Below, piece by piece: positions 54,177 through 63,280 of a stretch of DNA of 64,000 nucleotides. The DNA is from Sophora flavescens (Eukaryota; Streptophyta; Magnoliopsida; Fabales; Fabaceae). The position numbers and the translations under genes were made by a program. The DNA is taken from positions 3,197,989 through 3,261,988 of the forward strand of contig JAUPTC010000015.1 of the NCBI GenBank assembly GCA_030762895.1. Reading direction: 5' to 3'. The notes under the pieces were generated by a model, which searched no databases, was not told where the DNA came from, and was given only the letters and a program-made list of their open reading frames with translations. The first letter of the stretch is position 1. Each line of letters begins with the position of its first letter.

Positions 54177-55750
54177 GTACCCTATTGTATACCCAATATT
54201 TTAAACTCAAAACCCTATTTCAAACCCCAAACCCTAATTTTGACCCTAAACCCAAAATTTGACCAAAAACCTAATTTTGACCAAAACCTAAATTAAACCC
54301 CAAACACTAATTCAAACCTTATTTTTTACCCGAAACCTTACATTTAACACAAAACCCTAATTCACACCCAAAACCCAAATTTTGACCCAAAACCCAAATT
54401 TGACCCAAACTTATTTTGAATTTTGTATATTTGACCCAATATTTAAAACTCAAAACCCAATTTCAAACCTTAAACCCTAATTTTGACCCTAAACCCAAAA
54501 TTAGACCCAAAAACCTAATTTTGAACAGAAACCCAAACTATAACCAAAAACCCTAATTCTAACCTTATTTTTTACCCAAACCTTATTTTTCACTTTAAAA
54601 CCCAAATTCAAACCCTAAACCCTAATTTGACCTAAAACCCAAATTTTGACCCAAAACCCAAATTTTAACCCCAAAGCCCTAATTTGGACCCAAAACCCTA
54701 TTTTAAGCGCAAAACACTAATTCAAACCCTTAACCTAATTTTGATCATAAACCCGATTTTGACCCAAAACCTAATTTTAACCCAAAGCCTATTTTTAACC
54801 CATACCTAATTCTAACCCTATTTTTGACCCAAACCCTATTTTAAACTCAAAACCCTATTTCAAACCCTAATTTTGACCCAAAGCCCTAATTTTGACCAAA
54901 CCTAATTTTGACCCAAAACCCTATTTTAAACTCAAAACCCTATTTCAAACCGTAAACCCTAATTTTGACCTAAAGTAACCAAGAACCCTAATTTTGACCC
55001 GAAACCCTAATTTTAAACCAAAACCCTAAAACGAACCCGATCTTTTACCCAAAAGCCCATTTTTAACTCAAAACCCAAATTCAAACCCTAATCCTAATTT
55101 TGACCAAAAACCTAATTTGGACCCAAAACCAACCCAAAACCCGATTTTGATCGAAAACCCTAATTTGGACCCTAAACCCTAAATTTGACCTAGAACCCTA
55201 ATTTTGTCACGAAACCTAATATAACCCTAAATTTGACCCTAAACCTAAATTTGACCCTAAACCCTAATTTTGACACGAAACCCTAAATTTTGACCCAATA
55301 CCCTATTTATAACCTTATTTTTGTCCCAAAACCCTATTTTAAACTCCAATCCCTATTTCAAACCCTAAACCCTAATTTTGACCGTAAACCCTAAATCTGA
55401 CCTAGAACCCTAATTTTGAGCCGAAACCCTAATTTTAAACCAAAACCGTAATTCTAACCCTATTTTTGACCCAAAACCCTATTTTTAACTCAAAACCCAA
55501 ATTCAAACTCTAAACTCTAATTTTGACCAAAAACCCTAATTTGGACCCAAAACCCAACTTTTGACCCAAAACCCCGATTTTGATCCAAAACCTTAATTTT
55601 AACCTAAACCCCTAATTTGGACCCTAAACCCTAAATTTGACCCAGAACCCTAATTTTGTCACGAAACCCTAATATAACCCTAAACCCTAATTTTGACACT
55701 AAACCCTAAATTTGACCCCGAACCCTAATTTTGACCCAAAGCCCTAATAA
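54177..55750 (+). repeat. H34, indel-rich HOR of 1,574 bp
   Basis: The most eroded full copy: short losses are scattered through 54270-54430 and 54720-55250 (for example AAAGTAACCAAGAACC for AAAGCTAACCAAGAACC near 54974). The second half of the copy is canonical. Confidence 0.85.
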
Positions 55751-57242
55751 GTACCCTATTGTATACCCAATATTTTAAACTCAAAACCCTATTTCAAACC
55801 CCAAACCCTAATTTTGACCCTAAACCCAAAATTTGACCCAAAAACCTAATTTTGACCAGAAACCCTAATTTAAACCCAAAACCCTAATTCTAACCTTATT
55901 TTTTACCCGAAACCTTATTTTTTACACAAAACCCTAATTCAAACCCAAAACCCAAATTTTGACCCAAAACCCAAAATTTGACCCAAAGCCCTTATTTTGA
56001 CCCTATATTTGACCCAATATTTAAAACTCAAAACCCAATTTCAAACCTTAAACCCTAATTTTGACCCTAAACCCAAAATTCGACCCAAAAACCTAATTTT
56101 GAACCGAAACCCAAATTTTAACCGAAAACCCTAATTCTAACCTTATTGTTTACCCGAAACCTTATTTTTCACTGAAAACCCAAATTCAAACCCTAAACCC
56201 TAATTTGACCTAAAACCCAAATTTTGACCCAAAACCCAAATTTTAACCCCAAAGCCCTAATTTGGACCCAAAACCCTATTTTAAACACAAAACACTAATT
56301 CAAACCCTTAACCCTAATTTTGATCATAAACCCGAATTTTGACCAAAAACCCTAATTTTAACCCAAAGCCCTATTTTTAACCCAATACCCTAATTCTAAC
56401 CCTATTTTTGACCCAAACCCCTATTTTAAACTCAAAACCCTATTTCAAACCCTAATTTTGACCCAAAGCCCTAATTTTGACCCGAAACCCTAATTTTGAC
56501 CCAAAACCATATTTTAAACTCAAAACCCTATTTCAAACCGTAAACCCTAATTTTGACCCTAAAGCTAACCAAGAACCCTAATTTTAACCCGAAACCCTGA
56601 TTTTAAACCAAAACCCTAATTCTAACCCTATTTTTGACCCAAAACCCCATTTTTAACTCAAAACCCAAATTCAAACCCTAATCCCTAATTTTGACCAAAA
56701 ACCCTAAATTGGACCCAAAACCCCGATTTTGATCGAAAACCCTAATTTGGACCCTTAACCCTAAATTTGACCTAGAACCCTAATTTTGTCACGAAACCCT
56801 AATATAACCCTAAATTTGACCCTAAACCCTAAATCTGACCCCAAATCCTAATTTTGACACGAAACCCTAAATTTTGACCCAATACCCTATTTCTAACCTT
56901 ATTTTTGTCCCAAAACCCTATTTTAAACTCCTATCCCTATTTCAAACCCTAAACCCTAATTTTGACCGTAAACCCTAAATCTGACCTAGAACCCTAATTT
57001 TGAGCCGAAACCCTAATTTTAAACCAAAACCGTAATTCTAACCCTGTTTTTGACCCAAAACCCAAATTTTAACTCAAAACCCAAATTCAAACTCTAAACT
57101 CTAATTTTGACCAAAAACCCTAATTTGGACCCAAAACCCAACTTTTGACCCAAAACCCCGATTTTGATCCAAAACCTTAATTTTAACCTAAACCCCTAAT
57201 TTGGACCCTAAACCCTAAATTTGACCCAGAACCCTAATTGTG

Positions 57243-57247
57243 TCACG
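57243..57247. repeat. Left target-site duplication TCACG
   Basis: TCACG directly precedes the TGTAACACCC end of the insert. It belongs to the satellite motif TTTTGTCACGAAACCC and is repeated after the right end. Confidence 0.93.
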
Positions 57248-57257
57248 TGTAACACCC
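57248..57257 (+). repeat. Left terminal inverted repeat of LTR
   Basis: TGTAACACCC. Pairs with GGGCGTTACA at the right end with one mismatch (A:C at the seventh base). Such short inverted ends are the integrase recognition sites. Confidence 0.88.
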
Positions 57258-57738
57258 TAGTTTTTACATCTAGGATTAACTGTTTTATTTGGATGTTTAT
57301 GTTTTTTTAAGTTATGTGGTTTAGTCAGAGTAATTAAATTACTCTCTTCAAATTATTTTATTGGGTGCGTTAGCACTGACTTAGTTCAGTGAATGCACGC
57401 TTACTAGACAATGATTACGTTATTGTCACTATTATACTGGTACAGAAAAATATTTTAAATAATATGATTAAGAGAAAATCATTTTCATATTCTTATCCTA
57501 TTTAATTTTAGAGTTAAAAATATGTTGGTTTGACATTTATCGGAGATTAAATTTTGGACTGAGTATTTTCTTAGTAGATCAGTTCAACTATTAATCTTTA
57601 CTCTAACTTGAATTTCGAAAACATATCCTTATCAATCTTTATTTTTAGATTCTAAAAAGTAAAAACATGTTTATTTTAGGCCTAATATTTATCACTCATT
57701 TTGTACCTATCACTAAATAATTAGCTTAAAAACTAAGC

Positions 57739-57884
57739 TTCCTCACTTTTCTCTCTCTCATTCTCGACGTTCTCCCTCTTGTTTCTCTTTTCTTTCTCTG
57801 TTTCTTTCTCTTTTCTTCTTTCTTTCTTCCTTCCTTCTCTTTTCTTCTTCTTCCTTCCACCCTAACTCCATCTTCTTCTCCCTT
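57739..57884 (+). promoter_or_regulatory. Pyrimidine-rich tract, possible transcribed leader of the LTR
   Basis: About 146 bp almost wholly of C and T (CTCTCTCTC, TTCTTCTTCC and similar), lying between an AT-rich stretch (57430-57735) and a GC-rich stretch (57885-58210). CT-rich tracts near the transcription start are common in plant genes and LTRs, so this may mark the U3/R boundary. No single TATA box stands out; TAATATTTATC at about 57681 is one candidate. The role is inferred. Confidence 0.35.
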
Positions 57885-58210
57885 GCCGTTCAAACCTGCA
57901 CTTCGCTACCCTTCTCCGATCATGTACAGCTGCGGCGCATCGTCCTGGCGCAGTGAGAAGATTACACGTTTCGTCTTCTCCATGTCGCGCGCCGCCGTGA
58001 GCACTGCTGCAACTCGTCGTTGGTCGCCGGTTCCGCCGGTGTGTGCTAGGGAGGAACGACCTCGTACCGGCCTAGTCCAGGTTCGTCGTCGCCGCCTGCA
58101 TGAGTGGGAGAGGCGATCGCGTGTTCGCCCTTGTTCTCCTCCGTTCGCCTAGCTCCTTGCGCCCGGGGACCTGCAAGACAGCCACCACGTCATCTTTCTC
58201 CTCCTTGGGT
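57885..58210 (+). other. GC-rich block inside the LTR
   Basis: Sharp rise in GC against the AT-rich rest of the element, with many CGCC/GTCG motifs. Short open frames pass through it (57883-58152 and 58104-58286), but they match no family I recognise, overlap each other, and show no domain. GC-rich leader regions downstream of a CT tract occur in long plant LTRs. No gene is called here. Confidence 0.5.
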
Positions 58211-58292
58211 GAGTGAAACCTCATCTATTTTGCTTAGATTCGAAAGTCCCCAAATTGATTTTGAAACCCTAACCCTAACCCTTTGATTTCAG
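58209..58292 (+). other. Intron-like segment with telomere-like box
   Basis: GTGAGT (58209-58214) resembles a 5' splice site after the GC-rich block. GATTTCAG ending at 58292 resembles a 3' splice site, preceded by AT-rich sequence. The implied intron is 84 bp, near the lower limit for plants. It contains AAACCCTAACCCTAACCC at 58264-58281, a telo-box-like motif. Splicing is not shown by the sequence and would need transcripts. Confidence 0.3.
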
Positions 58293-58887
58293 ATTTTAAC
58301 TTTGAAATTTAAGGTTGTTTTATGAGATTGGGACTGTGAATTTGTGTTTCCCTAAACTAATTTTATTATTCTGAGTTTTCCCTAAATTTTAATAATGAGC
58401 CCTAAACCCCCAATTTAATTTTATTTAAATTTGGGTATGTTTTTGTGAAATTAGTTATGATTTAGTGTAATTAGGACTCTTAATGGATAATTTCCAAAAT
58501 TCTTTTTCAAGATCTTTAATCAAAACAAAGTTTCCTAAAAGGGTATTAGGAAGCGTGAGCTTCAAACATGATTTTCTTTAAAAATAACCTTGTTTGGTAA
58601 TTAGATTAAGTGTTTAGATAAAGTTAGAATGTGTGTTTGATCATGTGAAATTGATTTCTTGATTTTTGGTTGTTGCGCGTTGTTGGATTCCCTCTCTGAG
58701 ACGTTTGACACGGCTATGCTTGCTTGATGGAGTAGATAGTTACACTATTGGAGCTAATGTGAGTATTAAGACGAGGATCCTTTACTTGTCTTCAAAGGTA
58801 AGAGGGGATTTCCTAAAGATATTCAATAACTGTATGCATGTGTGTAGGTGTTTAACTGGATATTTATATGTTGATTGAGCTTACGTG

Positions 58888-58937
58888 ATTATCTAATGTA
58901 CTTGAACTGTTGTGCCATTATCTGATGTTTGAACTGT
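58888..58937 (+). repeat. Imperfect direct repeat, ~29 bp period
   Basis: ATTATCTAATGT followed by ACTTGAACTGT (58888-58910) recurs as ATTATCTGATGT followed by TTGAACTGT (58917-58937). A small tandem duplication within the LTR with no known function. Confidence 0.65.
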
Positions 58938-59352
58938 ACTTGTTCTAAATGATAAAATGCATATATGTGATGAGTGCTTTCAAGTGTGATATTAGCATTG
59001 CACTTGATGATATATCTTGTTGTTGATTGAAAGTTTACTAAGCCGGCGTGCGTCGTTCCGCTCCATAATAAGGATTAAAACCTTAATAAGCTTTGAAGAT
59101 GAAGGGATTGGTGTTCTTTTCCAAAAGCTCTTTAAACTTAAAGTACTTGTTTTAAATGTTGAAATGATTTTGGTGTACTATTGTTATACAAAAGAAAAAT
59201 CATTTTCGAACTATGTGTCTTCAAGTGAAAACTTTCAAGGTTATTTGGCAATATCCTATTGGGGGAAATATTTCAAAGATAAAATAATTTCAAAGATGCT
59301 TTATAAAAGATTTTCAAAGAAAAGGTTTTTCCTAAATATTTTAGAAACTTTC

Positions 59353-59374
59353 CGATAACCTGGATAGGTTATCG
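59353..59374. other. Perfect 9-bp hairpin in LTR
   Basis: CGATAACCT (59353-59361) and AGGTTATCG (59366-59374) are exact reverse complements separated by the 4-base loop GGAT. A U-rich run does not follow, so it is not a typical terminator. It could fold in the element's RNA. Confidence 0.7.
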
Positions 59375-59501
59375 AGGATTCGGTTTTGGATTTGTTTTTC
59401 ACTGAACGAAAAATAAGTACTTATGAAAGTGAATCTAGAACGCGAGACGTCGCCTCTAGTATTCAGTGATGTGCACGTGATCTTAGATCAGTGTTAATTC
59501 G

Positions 59502-59680
59502 GGACTACGAGTCCTGGTTATGATATTAGGGACTTGGGTCCTAATCACGTTGTGTTGGACTGTGTCTTCTAACCGCGTGTGATGATTATGATTAAAGGTG
59601 AAGGTTGTTTTCTACGACCACAACCCTTGACTGCGGCCACGATCTTGGGCATTGTGATTGAGCATTCGGACTATGAGTCC
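59502..59680. repeat. Cluster of three GGACT-type mini-hairpins
   Basis: GGACT-ACG-AGTCC (59502-59514), TTAGG-GACTTGGGT-CCTAA (59526-59544) and GGACT-ATG-AGTCC (59668-59680) are short inverted repeats of related sequence. The first and third differ at one loop base, which suggests duplication of one motif. Function unknown. Confidence 0.6.
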
Positions 59681-60424
59681 TATGCTTCTGAGTTCTCAAG
59701 TGATGGGGAAATGATGATTAAGTCGTTAGCTTTGAGCAACCAGGGTGAAAAGAATGAACACAAAGAAATCCTTTCAATAAAATATTTTATCATGTGCATT
59801 TCCCCAAACGGACGTGCTATTGATGATTAAATCGGATACAAGGTGGTATCAATCGGGGTCTGTCCATGTAAACTGAGAGAAGAGGCACATGTGACGTTGC
59901 CGAGTCCGAGACCTTAAATGCATGAGGGTAAGGGGTAATCGCCGAAGGTGGGCTAGAGCTTGACCAACTCTAATGATTCTCCGAGGAAAAGAGACGGTGT
60001 TGAGATCTCATGAGATTAAGTTAGAGCTCGACATTGAAGTGCCATGCATATTTTCGAAAGATTGATATGCGGGTTTGATGCCCTTTGATATAACACTCGA
60101 TATATTGCGAATATGCATGATTTAACTGCTTATATGATTCCGTGATGCATGTATCATGTGTATGGTTGTTGTGGGATATATCTTATGATGGTATCTCACC
60201 CTTACAAACATATCGGGTTTCTTCCGGTTTTGCTATTGTACCATGGGTACTTTAGTACGAGAGATGTGTAGAGGAGTCTTCCTAAGTCACTCGAGACTTA
60301 GATCTAGTTGCTTGATGAGGTATTTGATTGTGGAGGCGATCACGTGAGTTCTTCTCAGGAATAACTTTTAGAATGACCAAACTAGGGGTCCGAGACTTAG
60401 ATTATTTTGATAAGTATGTATGAG

Positions 60425-60489
60425 TATGGCTCAGAGAGTCTTTATTTTAAAATGAAATGTTTATGGCTCGGAGGGCGTTATTTTGAAAG
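60425..60489 (+). repeat. Imperfect tandem duplication, 37 bp period
   Basis: TATGGCTCAGAGAGTC with TTTATTTTAAAA (60425-60452) recurs as TATGGCTCGGAGGGCG with TTATTTTGAAAG (60462-60489). Lies in the 3' part of the LTR. Confidence 0.65.
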
Positions 60490-60884
60490 CAAACTTAAAC
60501 TTTCCCTTTTGGTTTTGTAAAGCTTATGGTTATGATCTTATTTATATATATATTCTTTATCTGGATTTGGTGTAACTGAAATTCAGAGTGAAAATGTAAT
60601 TATTTTAGCAGGTGTTCTTTTACCGGATGTCCGAATTCCGAGGAGACTCACGTCAAATTTTCGTAAAATACTAGCTTTTATTCAAGTATATTCTTTAAAT
60701 TAAATAGGCTTGCCATACTATGAAAGTAAGACTGTGTGCCAATCAAGGCTTAGGAGTTGTGACAAAATTTTTATACCCAATTTCAGACACTTATATAATT
60801 ATATAAATTATTTTCCGAAAGCACCAGCAAATTATATTTTAATTTTAAATTCCGCACGTGTTACTTAAGTAATGCCCTCAAGGG

Positions 60885-60894
60885 GGGCGTTACA
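60885..60894 (+). repeat. Right terminal inverted repeat of LTR
   Basis: GGGCGTTACA, preceded by further G residues from 60882. Closes the LTR with the canonical CA. Confidence 0.88.
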
Positions 60895-60899
60895 TCACG
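60895..60899. repeat. Right target-site duplication TCACG
   Basis: TCACG directly follows ...GCGTTACA and continues into AAACCCTAATATAACCC, the normal downstream satellite sequence. Five bp is the usual duplication length for LTR-retrotransposon integrases. Confidence 0.93.
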
Positions 60900-60986
60900 A
60901 AACCCTAATATAACCCTAAACCCTAATTTTGACACCAAACCCTAAATTTGACCCCGAACCCTAATTTTGACCCAAAGCCCTAATAA

Positions 60987-62480
60987 GTACCCTATTGTAT
61001 ACCCAATATTTTAAACTCAAAACCCTATTTCAAACCCCAAACCCTAATTTTGACCCTAAACCCAAAATTTGACCCAAAAACCTAATTTTGACCAGAAACC
61101 CTAATTGAAACCCAAAACCCTAATTCTAACCTTATTTTTTACCCGAAACCTTATTTTTCACACAAAACCCTAATTCAAACCCAAAACCCAAATTTTGACC
61201 CAAAACCCAAAATTTGACCCAAAGCCCTTATTTTGACCCTATATTTGACCCAATATTTAAAATTCAAAACCCAATTGCAAACCTTAAACCCTAATTTTGG
61301 CCCTAAACCCAAAATTCGACCCAAAAACCTAATTTTGAACCGAAACCCAATTTTTAACCCAAAACCGTAATTCTAACCATTTTTTTACCCGAAACCTTAT
61401 TTTTCACTGAAAACCCAAATTCAAACTCTAAACCCTAATTTGACCTAAAACCCAAATTTTAACCCAAAACCCAATATTTAACCCCAAAGCCCTAATTTGG
61501 ACCCAAAACCCTATTTTAAACGCAAAACACTAATTCAAACCCTTAACCCTAATTTTGATCAAAAACCCGAATTTTAACCCAAAACCCTAATTTTAACCCA
61601 AACCCCTATTTTTAACCCAATACCCTAATTCTAACCCTATTTTTGACCCAAACCCCTATTTTAAACTCAACACCCTTTTTCAACCCGTAAACCCTAATTT
61701 TTACCCTAAAGCTAACCAAGAACGCTAATTTTAACCCGAAACCCTAATTTTAAACCAAAACCCTAATTCTAACCCTATTTTTGACCCAAAACCCCATTTT
61801 TAACTCAAAACCCAAATTCAAACCCTAATCCCTAATTTTGACCAAAAACCCTAATTTGGACCCAAAATCCAACTTTTGACCCAAAACCCCGATTTTGATC
61901 CAAAACCCTTATTTGGACCATAAACCCTAAATTTGACCTAGAACCCTAATTTTGTCACGAAACCCTAATATAACCCTAAATTTGACCCTAAACCCTAAAT
62001 CTGACCCCGAACCCTAATTTTGACACGAAACCCTAAATTTTGACCCAATACCCTATTTCTTACCTTATTTTTGTCCCAAAACCCTATTTTAAACTCCAAT
62101 CCCTATTTCAAACCCTAAACCCTAATTTTGACCCTAAACCCTAAATCTGACCTAGAACCCTAATTTTGAGCCGAAACCCTAATTTTAAACCAAAACCGTA
62201 ATTCTAACCCTATTTTTGACCCAAAACCCTATTTTTAACTCAAAACCCAAATTCAAACTCTAAACTCTAATTTTGACCAAAAACCCTAATTTGGACCCAA
62301 ACCCAACTATTGACCCAAAACCCCGATTTTGATCCAAAACCTTAATTTTAACCTTAACCCCTAATTTGGACCCTAACCCCTAAATTTGACCCAGAACCCT
62401 AATTTTGTCACGAAACCCTAATATAACCCTAAACCCTAATTTTGACCCCGAACCCTAATTTTGACCCAAAGCCCTAATAA
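60987..62480 (+). repeat. H36, short HOR of 1,494 bp
   Basis: About 85 bp between blocks G and A are missing (CAACACCCTTTTTCAACCCG at 61667-61686, then block A). Several private substitutions, such as AATTGCAAACC at 61272, set it apart. Confidence 0.85.
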
Positions 62481-63280
62481 GTACCCTATTGTATGCCCAA
62501 TATTTTAAACTCAAAACCCTATTTCAAACCCCAAACCCTAATTTTGACCCTAAACCCAAAATTTGACCAAAAAACCTAATTTTGACCAAAACCCTCATTT
62601 AAACCCAAAACCCTAATTCTAACCTTATTTTTTACCCGAAACCTTATTTTTCACACAAAACCGTAATTCAAACCCTAAACCCTAATTTGACCCAAAACCC
62701 AAAATTTGACCCAAAACCCAAAATTTGACCCAAAGCCCTTATTTTGACCCAATATTTCACCCAATATTTAAAACTCAAAACCCAATTTCAAACCTTAAAC
62801 CCTAATTTTGACCCTAAACCCAAAATTCGACCCAAAAACCTAATTTTGAACCGAAACCCAAATTTTAACCGAAAACCCTAATTCTAACCTTATTTTTTAC
62901 CCGAAACCTTACTTTTCACTGAAAACCCAAATTCAAACCCTAAACCCTAATTTGACCTAAAACCCAAATTTTGACCCAAAACCCAAATTTTAACCCCAAA
63001 GCCATAATTTGGACCCAAAACCCTATTTTAAACGCAAAACACTAATTCAAACCCTTAACCTTAATTTTGATCATAAACCCGAATTTTGACCCAAACCCTA
63101 ATTTTAACCCAAAGCCCTATTTTTAACCCAATACCCTAATTCTAACCCTATTTTTGACCCAAACCCCTATTTTAAACTCAAAACCCTATTTCAAACCCTA
63201 ATTTTGACCCAAAGCCCTAATTTTGACCCGAAACCCTAATTTTGACCCAAAACCCTATTTTAAACTCAAAACCCTATTTC
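62481..63280 (+). repeat. H37, truncated HOR of about 800 bp
   Basis: The landmark has GTATGC instead of GTATAC. The copy proceeds C-D-E-F-G and then, at AAACTCAAAACCCTATTTC (about 63263-63280), jumps from the G/A boundary straight into the next block C. Most of A, both GTCACG modules, B and the next landmark are absent, a loss of about 815 bp. Confidence 0.88.

Larger units (their letters stand above)
1..57247 (+). repeat. Telomere-like satellite array, left part, ~1.57 kb higher-order repeat
   Basis: Tandem array of degenerate ~18-20 bp units of the form AAACCCTAATTTTGACCC, all in the same orientation (CCCTAA on the + strand). The units are organised into a ~1,566 bp higher-order repeat, phased here on the single-copy landmark GTACCCTATTGTATAC at 2038, 4019, 5612, 7193, 8794, 10390, 11942 and onward to 55751. 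Within each HOR two GTCACGAAACCC modules lie about 450 bp apart (6650 and 7101 in H3), and motifs of the type TTCAAACC(C/G/T)TAAACCC recur at irregular 90-290 bp steps. Stop codons occur in all frames and no coding potential is seen. CCCTAAA is the usual plant telomere motif, so derivation from telomere repeats is likely, but perfect runs rarely exceed two units. A centromeric, subtelomeric or interstitial location cannot be decided from sequence alone. Confidence 0.95.
57248..60894 (+). mobile_element. Solo LTR of a Ty3/gypsy-like retrotransposon
   Basis: A 3,647 bp non-satellite segment with TG...CA ends. It starts TGTAACACCC and ends GGGCGTTACA, inverted repeats of each other at 9 of 10 positions, and is flanked by a perfect 5-bp target duplication TCACG (57243-57247, 60895-60899). 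No gag, protease, reverse transcriptase or integrase reading frame occurs, no second LTR copy is found inside, and no convincing primer-binding site or polypurine tract is present. These are the properties of a single LTR left by recombination between the two LTRs of a full element. Such ends and a length of several kb are common in plant Ty3/gypsy lineages with long LTRs; the lineage cannot be fixed without the internal region. The + orientation is inferred from the pyrimidine-rich leader at 57739-57884 and the splice-like GTGAGT after it, and is less certain. A non-autonomous element made of one unit is a weaker alternative. Confidence 0.88.
55751..60986 (+). repeat. H35, HOR split by the LTR insertion
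   Basis: Spans 5,236 bp between landmarks. Subtracting the 3,647 bp insert and one 5-bp target duplication leaves 1,584 bp, a normal HOR length, so the insertion caused no deletion. The break lies in the second GTCACG module; the left flank reads AATTGTGTCACG instead of AATTTTGTCACG. One unit is missing near 56705. Confidence 0.92.

Noticed and set aside
1..57247. CRISPR-like direct repeats
   Set aside because: Short repeats recur but without constant repeat length or unique spacers; the structure is a degenerate tandem satellite in a plant-like genome.
57883..58286. Two overlapping open frames of 89 and 60 codons in the GC-rich part of the LTR
   Set aside because: Basic, low-complexity products with no recognisable family, overlapping in different frames, located in a probable LTR leader.
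58666..59358. Open frames of 70 and 113 codons in the LTR
   Set aside because: No domain, membrane or catalytic pattern recognised. They lie in AT-rich LTR sequence, where frames of this size are expected by chance.
59776..59781. AATAAA polyadenylation signal in the LTR
   Set aside because: The hexamer is present, but in AT-rich DNA it is expected by chance and nothing else marks a 3' end.
59579..59830. 83-codon open frame in the LTR
   Set aside because: No homology recognised, and it contains one of the repeated GGACT palindromes, which points to LTR sequence and not to a protein.
59837..59851. TACA AGG TGGTATCA, resembling an LTR end followed by a primer-binding site for initiator tRNA-Met
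   Set aside because: Only eight bases match the tRNA 3' end and the following AATCGG does not. The sequence before it lacks the GGGYGTTACA end expected from the TGTAACACCC start, and no second LTR copy follows. The true end with a target duplication is at 60894.
57248..60894. DNA transposon because of inverted ends
   Set aside because: The inverted repeat is only ~10 bp, begins TG and ends CA, and the duplication is 5 bp. No transposase is present. LTR identity fits better.
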